Below, one piece after another: positions 1 through 6,326 of a stretch of 33,625 nucleotides of DNA. The translations under genes and the position numbers were made by a program. Origin of the DNA: a virus. Within the stretch, counting starts at the first letter, position 1; every line of letters starts with the position of its first letter. The notes below the pieces were generated by a model. That model made no database searches. It was not told where the DNA came from and saw only the letters and a program-made list of their open reading frames with translations. The stretch is from the IMG/VR virus record IMGVR_UViG_3300006308_000068, positions 1-33,625 of that record. One strand, 5' to 3'.

Positions 1-87
1 CGACTTAAAAGAGTATTGGGACTTTCAACGTTAGATAGAATTCAATTAAGAGAATCTTCGGTTGATGTCCAAAGTAATGCACGGTAA
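1..87 (+). CDS. possible 3' end of an upstream gene (partial)
   Basis: Frame 1 is open from the first base to a TAA at 85-87, giving 28 residues ending in DVQSNAR. It could be the tail of a gene that begins outside the window and overlaps the next gene by about 20 bases, as many gene pairs here do. Frame 2 is also open, to a TAG at 32-34, and is a competing candidate. The fragment is too short to assign to a family, and an open frame of this length can arise by chance in AT-rich DNA. Confidence 0.25.
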   Translation, partial: RLKRVLGLSTLDRIQLRESSVDVQSNAR

Positions 88-331
88 AGTGTATAATCAA
101 ATGGGTATGATGTCCGAGCAAGAACTCTTTGATAGTATCTGGACTAAACTTCCACAAGAGGCATACGAAACACCTGCACCGACTTGGATACCAGAAAATG
201 AGGATTACAGATTTGAATGGGAAGGCGAACCTAAAGAACAAGTCAAAGCAATTGAATATACAAAGCCAGGACGTAAAGTAGTCCTACGTGCAAGAAATAA
301 ATTAGATGAGGTTTTTCCTTGGGATGATTAG
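65..331 (+). CDS. small hypothetical phage protein
   Basis: An 88-residue acidic, soluble protein that I do not recognise. It has a Pro-rich middle (TPAPTWIP, about residues 38-46) and ends in the acidic Trp-containing tail FPWDD. No membrane segment or metal motif is visible. The ATG at 65 follows an alternative TTG at 62. Further in-frame ATGs at 77, 107 and 110 are possible starts because no clear Shine-Dalgarno sequence precedes any of them. The reverse-strand frame over 5-241 is Phe/Cys-rich and reads like a shadow. The coding assignment is fairly safe; the start is not. Confidence 0.6.
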   Translation: MSKVMHGKVYNQMGMMSEQELFDSIWTKLPQEAYETPAPTWIPENEDYRFEWEGEPKEQVKAIEYTKPGRKVVLRARNKLDEVFPWDD

Positions 332-389
332 TGTTTACTTATTAATGTTATTATTCATTACAATGGCTATTATTCTTGGAAATCTATAA
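324..389 (+). CDS. possible 21-residue hydrophobic peptide
   Basis: An ATG at 324 overlaps the last codons of the previous gene and opens 21 codons to a TAA at 387-389. The peptide (MISVYLLMLLF...AIILGNL) is almost wholly hydrophobic and would form one membrane span. Tiny overlapping membrane peptides occur in T4-like phages, but no ribosome binding site is evident, and AT-rich DNA readily encodes Leu/Ile/Phe runs. Treat as a candidate only. Confidence 0.25.
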   Translation: MISVYLLMLLFITMAIILGNL

Positions 390-457
390 AGCATATATAG
401 ACGTGTAGTGTCTGCAAGAATGCTTTGAGTGCTTAAAGACCAAAACGCCGAAATTTC

Positions 458-733
458 TCAATATCTCTTTCCTTTTACATAACTCTTATTCCACAAATAG
501 ATATAGTGACCTCTACGTGTATAAGTTATAGTGAGTGGTTTCCATCTATCGTGTTGTCTTAATGTTTTAATATAGGCAATGCAATACTCTGGTTCCCAAT
601 CTACAATTCTTACACGAAATGGTTGTCTACTATATAAGGCTTTCTGGCAGTAAACGATAAAGTCTACGTCAGCAAAGGTGTGACTATGATGGCTTGATTC
701 TATGATGATTTTGTTTTTAGAAGGCACTTCCAT
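458..733 (-). CDS. hypothetical minus-strand protein, probably early
   Basis: A 91-residue protein of unknown function, rich in His, Tyr and Arg (HHSH near residues 15-18, a basic Tyr/Trp-rich C-terminus). It is the only plausible gene between 390 and 860 and lies opposite to all its neighbours. Directly upstream on the same strand is a TTGACA-N17-TAAACT sigma70-like promoter, placing the transcription start about 18 bases before the ATG, which supports a real gene expressed by host RNA polymerase. A TATAAATA late box also lies 10 bases from the ATG on this strand. No fold or catalytic motif is visible. Confidence 0.6.
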   Translation of the reverse strand: MEVPSKNKIIIESSHHSHTFADVDFIVYCQKALYSRQPFRVRIVDWEPEYCIAYIKTLRQHDRWKPLTITYTRRGHYIYLWNKSYVKGKRY

Positions 734-743
734 TCTAAAGTTA

Positions 744-751
744 TATTTATA
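744..751 (-). promoter_or_regulatory. candidate T4-type late promoter box (TATAAATA)
   Basis: The exact 8-base T4 late consensus on the minus strand, ending 10 bases before the ATG of the gene at 458-733. The spacing would leave almost no 5' untranslated leader, so it may be fortuitous or act as a second, late start for the same gene. Confidence 0.35.
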
Positions 752-753
752 AG

Positions 754-782
754 AGTTTATCAGGTTTGGCTGGTAATGTCAA
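754..782 (-). promoter_or_regulatory. sigma70-like promoter for the minus-strand gene at 458-733
   Basis: On the minus strand, TTGACA (777-782) is a perfect -35 hexamer. It is followed after exactly 17 bases by TAAACT (754-759), a 4-of-6 match to the -10 consensus. The position fits the ATG at 733. Inference: host-type, probably early, transcription divergent from the late plus-strand operon. Confidence 0.6.
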
Positions 783-832
783 GTCTGAAATTTTTTTAGA
801 ATCTTGCAAGTTTGAGAGGGTGGGCGTGGCGT

Positions 833-840
833 TATAAATA
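833..840 (+). promoter_or_regulatory. T4-type late promoter (TATAAATA)
   Basis: Exact TATAAATA, 19 bases before the ATG at 860, with an AGGAG Shine-Dalgarno at 848-852 in between. In T4 this box is recognised by the gp55 sigma factor together with the gp45 sliding clamp. It appears to drive the unbroken plus-strand run 860-6048, including the hem genes, since every following gene abuts or overlaps its neighbour. Confidence 0.75.
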
Positions 841-859
841 GTATTATAGGAGATTATGT

Positions 860-1288
860 ATGAACAAAAATATTATGGAGACCTTTGCACAAAAAATAGC
901 GCAAGAAGAAGACGCAGGTATCTATCCTGCTACGTATGACTTTAACGCAAGTCCTAAAGATTCCAAATTTTTAGATGATATCGCAAACAACACACCCAAC
1001 TCGGGTATGTTTGATTCAGTCAAGAAAAAATCAAAAAAGAAAAAACATCAAGTCATTAACTTAAATAACTATGAACGTTATTGGGATAACTCAACACCCA
1101 CAGGACACCAAATAAGAATAGTATGTCAAGATGATTCTACTTTAACACTCAATCTGAATTGGCCGAAAGGATATAATCCACGACTACACGATATAGACGA
1201 AAGGACAATATATGGCGGAATTAAAAGCAAATCACAAAGACTTAAAAAGAAAAACAAGACTACAAGAAGAGGTAAGAAACAACGATAG
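860..1288 (+). CDS. hypothetical lysine-rich phage protein
   Basis: A 142-residue protein not assigned to a family. The N-terminal 50 residues are mixed and acidic. A Lys block (KKKSKKKKH, about residues 55-63) precedes a small globular stretch (QVINLNNYERYW to LNLNWPKGY), and the C-terminus is again strongly basic. It starts at the ATG 7 bases after AGGAG and follows the late promoter at 833, so it opens the late operon. Its last 77 bases overlap the next gene in another frame, which may explain the low-complexity basic tail. Nucleic-acid contact is possible from charge alone, but nothing specific supports it. Confidence 0.65.
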   Translation: MNKNIMETFAQKIAQEEDAGIYPATYDFNASPKDSKFLDDIANNTPNSGMFDSVKKKSKKKKHQVINLNNYERYWDNSTPTGHQIRIVCQDDSTLTLNLNWPKGYNPRLHDIDERTIYGGIKSKSQRLKKKNKTTRRGKKQR

Positions 1289-1400
1289 GTCATCTGATTC
1301 TTGGAGAGATTTAAAAGACTTGAAGAAACTGAAACTCGCATTGAAAGATAAACTACAGTATGAAAAACGCAACACAACAATTTCTAAAGTACAGACCTAA
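1212..1400 (+). CDS. small helical protein, DUF465/YdcH-like
   Basis: A 62-residue, highly charged helical protein: Lys/Arg/Glu-rich, with an NHKDLKRKTRLQEEV helix and an LKKLKLALKDKLQ helix. The helix-turn-helix layout and the LKKxKLxLKD signature resemble the small DUF465 (YdcH) coiled-coil family; this is pattern resemblance only. The ATG at 1212 is preceded by AAGGA at suitable spacing. It overlaps the end of the previous gene by 77 bases and the start of the next by 41 bases, so three frames are stacked here. Confidence 0.55.
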   Translation: MAELKANHKDLKRKTRLQEEVRNNDRSSDSWRDLKDLKKLKLALKDKLQYEKRNTTISKVQT

Positions 1401-1842
1401 CGCACAATACATAGAAAAGGTTGAACATAGACCGAATAGTAATTATCAAAGACGTGAGTGTATTACTATGTCCGTTGTAGAAGCAAAAAACTTTGGTACG
1501 AAGTTTATTACAGGTTGGTTGGTTGATAATTATAATGAAAGTATTAATGCAACACCGATTATACATCATTGTTGGAATATAGATAAAGGAGTGCATTATG
1601 ATACGATACCGAAAAAAGAAACTAAATATGATTATGTTATGGATCCAGATGTTAACAAACCTTATAGTTATCAAGGCATATATTATATCTCACCAGTAAT
1701 ATATTTAACAGATACAGAACTAAAGATAATAGTACGTGATGGACGAAAAGCAACGATTACAGAAGAAGAACATAAAAGGTTTTATAATGAAAGACAACAA
1801 GAAGCAGTTTTACAAAAAATGGATAAAATAAGGAAAGAATAA
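1360..1842 (+). CDS. hypothetical conserved-type phage protein
   Basis: A 160-residue protein with no function I can name. The centre contains IIHHCWNIDKGVHYDTIP (about residues 67-84), a His/Trp/Tyr-rich segment of the kind seen in conserved hypothetical proteins of marine T4-like phages. The C-terminal 30 residues form a charged helix. The start at 1360 overlaps the previous gene by 41 bases; an internal ATG at 1468 is an alternative that would remove the overlap and the first 36 residues. It belongs to the same late operon. Confidence 0.6.
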   Translation: MKNATQQFLKYRPNAQYIEKVEHRPNSNYQRRECITMSVVEAKNFGTKFITGWLVDNYNESINATPIIHHCWNIDKGVHYDTIPKKETKYDYVMDPDVNKPYSYQGIYYISPVIYLTDTELKIIVRDGRKATITEEEHKRFYNERQQEAVLQKMDKIRKE

Positions 1843-1844
1843 CT

Positions 1845-2030
1845 ATGTATGATGAAATGAATGGACTACAAGTACTATGGTACTTATTAACAAATTGGGA
1901 AGAAGGAAAGGGTCTTTGGTTGATAATTGGATTTGCAATGATTGTCTTATGTTTTTCAATATGGGCAGATAAACATTTTGATAATGACGGATACAAACCT
2001 AAACCAAATGAATATGATTATTGGATATGA
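1845..2030 (+). CDS. small single-span membrane protein
   Basis: A 61-residue protein with one clear transmembrane helix (LWLIIGFAMIVLCFSIWA, about residues 24-41). It is flanked by an acidic N-terminus and a Tyr/Pro/Asp-rich C-terminal tail (YKPKPNEYDYWI). The function is unknown. It starts 2 bases after the preceding stop. Its stop codon is part of an ATGA (2027-2030) that also provides the next gene's start, so the two genes are probably translationally coupled. Confidence 0.6.
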   Translation: MYDEMNGLQVLWYLLTNWEEGKGLWLIIGFAMIVLCFSIWADKHFDNDGYKPKPNEYDYWI

Positions 2031-2803
2031 CAGATAATAACGATAAATTTAATCCACATTTTTTAAATCACCGTAAACATAAAGAGGATACGCTAATTGT
2101 TGAAGAAGAACAAAAGGGTGGCAATTTAAATTTTGGTCCTTATGTGGCAATGTATTATGCTCATCAAGAGTTATTAGAAGGACTTACTGAAAGAGGACAA
2201 AAACTAATACCAGGTTCAGTCAATGAAAACTTAGCAGGGATAATAGAAGACCAACGAGGTTTTGGTTTAGAAGATAAAAAATGGTTTATAAAAGAGTTTC
2301 AACGATACATTAATGAGTATGTTAAAGCGTCAGCGAACTATATTGGACAACCTTTTACAGAAGACCGATTTTCAACAAAATTCACACTTATGAACTTATG
2401 GATTAATTATATGAAAGAGAACGAAGCTAATCCTGAACATACACACGAAGGAATGTTATCTTGGGTTATCTTTTTAAATACGCCAGACTTAACAGAAGAA
2501 AGAAAAAATTATAAAGGCAAGAGTTTTGGTCCAGGTGGTATTACGTTTCATTATGGTGAACAAGCTAATCCAACTTGGGCAGAACACTCATATGGTTATA
2601 ATCCTCAAATGGGTGGGATGTGGATATTTCCAGCACAATTAAGACATCAAGTAATTCCTTTTAAAACAAAAGGAACAAGAATAAGTGTATCAGGCAATTT
2701 ATACTTTAATCATCCTAAAGATGTATCAAAGACACTTGAAGAAGTAAAATTAAAAAAAGAAGAAAGTAGCTTTGCTTCAAGAATAGCCGCTGAAATAAAG
2801 TAA
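2027..2803 (+). CDS. 2-oxoglutarate/Fe(II)-dependent oxygenase
   Basis: A 258-residue cupin-fold dioxygenase of the phage-associated 2OG-Fe(II) oxygenase family, which couples decarboxylation of 2-oxoglutarate to oxidation of a substrate. Visible signatures are HTHEGMLSWVIFLN (H138 and H140, metal-site region), a glycine-rich middle segment, GGMWIFPAQLRHQVIPF (distal metal ligand H207) and TRISVSGNLYF (R218, the usual 2OG-carboxylate anchor). The ATG at 2027 overlaps the previous stop as ATGA; a TTG at 2021 is an alternative. Such genes are common in marine T4-like phages and their substrates are largely unknown. Its position directly before hemF is notable, but a link to tetrapyrrole is inference. 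The stop overlaps the hemF start (TAATG). Confidence 0.8.
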   Translation: MTDNNDKFNPHFLNHRKHKEDTLIVEEEQKGGNLNFGPYVAMYYAHQELLEGLTERGQKLIPGSVNENLAGIIEDQRGFGLEDKKWFIKEFQRYINEYVKASANYIGQPFTEDRFSTKFTLMNLWINYMKENEANPEHTHEGMLSWVIFLNTPDLTEERKNYKGKSFGPGGITFHYGEQANPTWAEHSYGYNPQMGGMWIFPAQLRHQVIPFKTKGTRISVSGNLYFNHPKDVSKTLEEVKLKKEESSFASRIAAEIK

Positions 2804-3582
2804 TGAAACAAGAAGCGTTGCAATGGTTTATTGAATTGCAAAAATCAATTTGTCAGACTATTGAAGAGTTAGAAACTAAAGCAAAATTTAAAGATAACAA
2901 ATGGAAATTTGGTAACTTTAAAACAATTAAAGGTGACGTGATTGAAAAGGGAGGTGTCACCTTTAGTAATGTTGTAGGTAAGTTTCCAAAAGACTTCGCA
3001 AAAGAAATCCCTGGTACAAAACATAGTAGAAACTTCTGGTCAACAGGAGTATCAGTAGTATTACATCCAAAGAATCCTAAAGTACCTGCAATACATTTTA
3101 ATACAAGATATATTGAAACAGAAAAAAGTTGGTTTGGTGGTGGTACAGATATGACACCGTGTTTGAAAGATGATGTAGAAAGAAATTTATGGCATTACAG
3201 ATTAAAACAATTATGTGATAGACATAATAAACTTTATTACAAAACATATAAGAAATGGTGTGATGAGTATTTTTATTTACCCCATAGAGAAGAAACAAGA
3301 GGTGTAGGTGGTATCTTCTTTGATTACAAATATGGTAAGAAACATTTTGAATTTGTTAAAGATGTTGGTAGAACCTTTTGTCAATTACTTAAAGAGATTA
3401 TAACACCAAAGATGAATTTAAAATATACGAAGCAAGATAAGTATACACAACTATTAAAACGTGGACGATACGTTGAATTTAATTTAATGTATGATAGAGG
3501 AACAAAGTTTGGATTGAGAAGTGGAGGAAATCCTGAAGCAATATTAATGTCTATGCCACCAGGTGCGATATGGGAAGAGTAA
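2803..3582 (+). CDS. hemF: oxygen-dependent coproporphyrinogen III oxidase
   Basis: Predicted to oxidatively decarboxylate two propionates of coproporphyrinogen III to give protoporphyrinogen IX, using O2, in the cytoplasm. The family pattern is strong across 259 residues: VVLHPKNPKVPAIHFNTRY (about 85-103), SWFGGGTDMTP (109-119), KKWCDEYFYLPHREETRGVGGIFFD (150-174), then RGRYVEFNLMYDRGTKFGL (220-238) and GGNPEAILMSMPP (241-253). It is shorter than typical HemF (about 300 residues). It stops at MPPGAIWEE, just where cellular enzymes continue through a final segment of about 25-40 residues. It is tightly packed: the start overlaps the 2OG oxygenase stop and the end overlaps the next gene by 13 bases. 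The family assignment is secure; activity without the normal C-terminus is untested. Confidence 0.93.
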   Translation: MKQEALQWFIELQKSICQTIEELETKAKFKDNKWKFGNFKTIKGDVIEKGGVTFSNVVGKFPKDFAKEIPGTKHSRNFWSTGVSVVLHPKNPKVPAIHFNTRYIETEKSWFGGGTDMTPCLKDDVERNLWHYRLKQLCDRHNKLYYKTYKKWCDEYFYLPHREETRGVGGIFFDYKYGKKHFEFVKDVGRTFCQLLKEIITPKMNLKYTKQDKYTQLLKRGRYVEFNLMYDRGTKFGLRSGGNPEAILMSMPPGAIWEE

Positions 3583-4403
3583 TATCTTGTTCAGCAAGAA
3601 AACAATGGGACGTACATATCAAAGCATTTTTAGATAGTCATATACGCCACGCAGAAGAACATTCTAATTTTTCATTTGGCTATGATGATATAGATTCTGT
3701 TTTTGGACAAACGGAAGAACATTGTCCTTTATACGGTGGACGTCCTGCAGAAACTCCAGAAATGTTTGAGAAAGATATTGAATGGATTTATGATAAGGGT
3801 ATTGGTCTTAAACTTACTTTACAGAATAAATTTATAACAGATGATAAGTATAAAGAAAGTAAACCGTTTTTAAAAGAATATCATAGAAAAGGAAATGCAG
3901 TTATTACAGCAACTGATAAGTTGGCTGAATATATTAGAAATGATTTTCCTGATTATAAAATAGAAGCAAGTTGTATACAAGATATTACAGACAATGAACA
4001 TTATGAAAAGAAAGTTGCAACTGGATTATATGATACGATTGTTTTACCTATTCATTGTAATGATGATTTAAAGTTTATAGAAAGTATTAAAAGAAAAGAT
4101 TTGTTAAGATTGTTTATGAACATAGAGTGTTCTTATAATTGTCCTAGTAAAGTTTGTTATGGTACAACTTCTAAAATCAATCGTGAAGAAAAGAGAAAGT
4201 TTATGTGTAGTTTAATTCATTTAGGTATGGAACGTTCTTTTTATAATGATGATATAAATTGGAGTGAATTTTATTTTGATTTACCTATGTATGAGAAAAT
4301 GGGTATATCTAAATTTAAATTAGTTCCACCAAAAGAAGACCAACAACGAACAGCATTAATGTATAAAAGAAACCATCAATGGTTAGCAAAGTCAGCAAAA
4401 TGA
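3570..4403 (+). CDS. unrecognised Cys-cluster protein between hemF and hemB
   Basis: A 277-residue soluble protein I cannot name with confidence. Repeated blocks such as GIGLKLTLQN (78-86), AVITATDKLAEYIRNDFP (110-127), IEASCIQDI (131-139), YDTIVLPIHCNDDL (154-167) and LLRLFMNIECSYNCP (178-192) read like strand-helix repeats of a TIM-type barrel. The Cys set C187-x3-C191-x4-C196, plus C213, could hold an Fe-S cluster. That layout recalls peptidase-U32/UbiV-like barrels only in style; I claim no homology. It overlaps hemF by 13 bases and hemB by 4 (ATGA), so it is translated as part of the tetrapyrrole block. A role in a missing tetrapyrrole or redox step is inference from context. Confidence 0.75.
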   Translation: MGRVISCSARKQWDVHIKAFLDSHIRHAEEHSNFSFGYDDIDSVFGQTEEHCPLYGGRPAETPEMFEKDIEWIYDKGIGLKLTLQNKFITDDKYKESKPFLKEYHRKGNAVITATDKLAEYIRNDFPDYKIEASCIQDITDNEHYEKKVATGLYDTIVLPIHCNDDLKFIESIKRKDLLRLFMNIECSYNCPSKVCYGTTSKINREEKRKFMCSLIHLGMERSFYNDDINWSEFYFDLPMYEKMGISKFKLVPPKEDQQRTALMYKRNHQWLAKSAK

Positions 4404-5191
4404 GATTAATACAACCGATATTCGCCAGTAATACTACAAGAGAAACTGGACTAGGAGAAGATAATAAAATCTTTAATGCAAAAGAAGTTAAAGAACGTGT
4501 TAAGAAAGATATTGATTTAGGAGTAAAAGAATTTCTTTTATTTTACATACCTGAATTAAAGTTATTTAACTTTGAGGAAGTTTGTTTAACTGCCGCTAGT
4601 CTTTCAACGTTACCTATAAAATTAAATGTTGATGTATGTTTATGTTCTTACACGCAAGACGGACATTGTTGTGTAACAGGAGACCAAGAAAAAACAGATG
4701 ACCTATTACTACAATCAGCTGTAGATATTTACACAGCGTCAGGTGCTACAGTAGCGCCAAGTGATTGTCAAGACAATACAGTTAAGAATATTAAATCAAT
4801 TAATAATGGTCAGATACCTGTAATGAGTTATAGTACAAAATTTCGTTCAACATTTTATAGAGGTTGGCGTGATGTAATGAAGATACCAAAAGGTATTCAT
4901 AGACCCTATCAATTAGATGTTAGCGATAGACATAAGGCAATTATAAGGTCTATAAAATATTCAGATGATGGCGCAGATGAATTAATGGTAAAACCTGGTA
5001 TGACAAGTTTAGACTTAATTGAACCAATAAGAAATATTACAAAGAAACCTGTAGGTGTATATCAAACATCTGGAGAATGGTTAGGTATTGGTGCGCCTGG
5101 TAGTTTAGAAGAAACATATCACATATTCAAAAGAGCAGGTGCTTGTTATATGATAACTTATGGTGCAAGACGATTATGTCGCTCACAATAG
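4400..5191 (+). CDS. hemB: porphobilinogen synthase (delta-aminolevulinate dehydratase)
   Basis: Condenses two 5-aminolevulinate molecules to porphobilinogen. With the ATGA-overlap start at 4400 (263 residues) the protein begins MRLIQPIFAS, as expected for the family; an upstream in-frame ATG at 4379 is less likely. Key features are present: the zinc-type Cys triad in DVCLCSYTQDGHC (C80, C82, C90), VAPSDCQDN (118-126), MSYSTKF with active-site K147, ELMVKPG with Schiff-base K198, and YQTSGEW (221-227). It is shorter than cellular HemB (about 320-340 residues), mainly in the N-terminal arm that normally builds the octamer, so its oligomer may differ. The end overlaps hemC by 16 bases. Confidence 0.92.
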   Translation: MRLIQPIFASNTTRETGLGEDNKIFNAKEVKERVKKDIDLGVKEFLLFYIPELKLFNFEEVCLTAASLSTLPIKLNVDVCLCSYTQDGHCCVTGDQEKTDDLLLQSAVDIYTASGATVAPSDCQDNTVKNIKSINNGQIPVMSYSTKFRSTFYRGWRDVMKIPKGIHRPYQLDVSDRHKAIIRSIKYSDDGADELMVKPGMTSLDLIEPIRNITKKPVGVYQTSGEWLGIGAPGSLEETYHIFKRAGACYMITYGARRLCRSQ

Positions 5192-6048
5192 GATCAAGAG
5201 GAAGTAAATTAGCACGTATCTATGCTGAAAAAGCTAAAGCAGTATTAAACAAAGAAATACTTATCAAAGAAATTGAAACCAAAGGTGACCAACTTAAAGA
5301 TGTAAGACTTTCTGAAGCTGGAGGTAAAGGTCTCTTTTCCAAGATGATAGAAGTTGAATTATTAGATAAAAAAATAGATATAGCCGTTCACGCATTAAAA
5401 GATATGCCAACGGAAGAAACAGAAGGTTTATTAACTAATTGTTTTTTAGAAAGAAACGATCCAAGAGAAATTTTAATTAGTAGAGATAATAAACACTTAA
5501 AAGATTTAGCTCCAAATTCAATTATAGGTACTTCTTCATTTAGAAGAGAATTCCAATTAAAGAATATAAGAAAAGACCTTATATGTAAGTTGATAAGAGG
5601 AAACGTTGATACACGAATTAAAAAACTAAATGATGGTTTATTTGACGCTATTATTTTGTCTTATGCAGGAATTCAATCATTAGGTTTAGAGAACAAGATT
5701 TCTCAAACGTTTTCTACTAGTGAAATGATACCGTGTGCAGGACAAGGTGTTATTGCCTTACAATGTAGAAATGATGATGAAGAGATAATTGAGTTATTAG
5801 AATGTGTTAATCATACAGCAACACACAATTGTGTTAAAGCTGAAAGAAATGTGCTTAAGATTATAGAAGGAGATTGTGATACAGCGATAGGTGTATTTGC
5901 AAATATTGATGGTAATACGATTAATCTTGAAGCAGAACTATTTTCACCAGATGGTAAAGATAGATTCTATTCAAAATCATCTAAAACTATTGATAAAGCA
6001 AGTGAGCTAGGAATAGAGATAGGCTATTTATTAAAATCTAGTGGTTAG
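5176..6048 (+). CDS. hemC: hydroxymethylbilane synthase (porphobilinogen deaminase)
   Basis: Polymerises four porphobilinogens into hydroxymethylbilane on a covalent dipyrromethane cofactor. The 290-residue form starting at 5176 begins MSLTIGSRGSKLA, matching the family's N-terminal strand; the upstream ATG at 5143 would add 11 unrelated residues. Conserved elements are GGKGLFSKMIE (49-59), VHALKDMP with catalytic D76, GTSSFRREFQ with R123/R124, RGNVDTRIKKL (141-151), PCAGQGVIALQ (186-196) and GDCDTAIG with cofactor Cys234. The length is close to cellular enzymes (about 310). It overlaps hemB by 16 bases and ends 4 bases into the convergent minus-strand gene. No uroporphyrinogen III synthase (hemD) or decarboxylase (hemE) follows within the window. 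Confidence 0.94.
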   Translation: MSLTIGSRGSKLARIYAEKAKAVLNKEILIKEIETKGDQLKDVRLSEAGGKGLFSKMIEVELLDKKIDIAVHALKDMPTEETEGLLTNCFLERNDPREILISRDNKHLKDLAPNSIIGTSSFRREFQLKNIRKDLICKLIRGNVDTRIKKLNDGLFDAIILSYAGIQSLGLENKISQTFSTSEMIPCAGQGVIALQCRNDDEEIIELLECVNHTATHNCVKAERNVLKIIEGDCDTAIGVFANIDGNTINLEAELFSPDGKDRFYSKSSKTIDKASELGIEIGYLLKSSG

Positions 6049-6251
6049 TCTTGTTCAGAATACAACGTTTGCGAGTATAATGCTAAAATAAACATAGCAA
6101 TTCCTAACAATGACAAAGTACCACATAAAAACCAATTATCGTTCATTGGAACTCCGTTATAACCGCCGTCAATTGCGCCGACAGCACCGATTAAACAGAA
6201 AGTACCTACTATTGATAAAATGATAGTTAAATATTCAAGTAGTTTTTTCAT
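6045..6251 (-). CDS. small two-span membrane protein
   Basis: A 68-residue protein with two hydrophobic helices: LLEYLTIILSIVGTFCLIGAVGAI (about 4-27) and WFLCGTLSLLGIAMFILALY (about 40-59), joined by a short Gly/Asn loop. The ATG at 6249-6251 is preceded on the minus strand by an AAGGAG ribosome binding site and a near-consensus sigma70 promoter. The gene is convergent with hemC, overlapping by 4 bases. The function is unknown; an early inner-membrane protein such as a superinfection-immunity or membrane-remodelling factor is possible but unsupported. Confidence 0.75.
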   Translation of the reverse strand: MKKLLEYLTIILSIVGTFCLIGAVGAIDGGYNGVPMNDNWFLCGTLSLLGIAMFILALYSQTLYSEQD

Positions 6252-6279
6252 AATGTTCTCCTTTTCAACTTATACGTTA

Positions 6280-6308
6280 AATATACACTAAAAATTTAGG
6301 AAAGTCAA
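6280..6308 (-). promoter_or_regulatory. sigma70-like promoter for the membrane protein gene
   Basis: Minus strand: TTGACT (-35, 6303-6308), a 17-base spacer, then TATATT (-10, 6280-6285). Each hexamer matches the consensus at 5 of 6 positions. The start would fall near 6273, giving a leader of about 22 bases that contains AAGGAG. This looks like a host-polymerase (early) promoter, unlike the TATAAATA boxes around it. Confidence 0.75.
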
Positions 6309-6326
6309 GGGAAAAATTCAAAAAAA

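Noticed and set aside
5-241. 78-codon open frame on the minus strand
   Set aside because: The product is Phe/Cys/Leu-rich and low in normal composition, overlaps a better plus-strand gene, and has no promoter or ribosome site.
390-457. Possible terminator hairpin (AGAC...GTCT) after the first gene
   Set aside because: The stem is only 4 base pairs with no U-run; not credible as an intrinsic terminator.
3570-4403. Annotating the Cys-cluster protein as UbiV/peptidase U32 or as HemE
   Set aside because: No specific U32/UbiV or HemE motifs were found; the similarity is only in barrel-like texture and Cys spacing.
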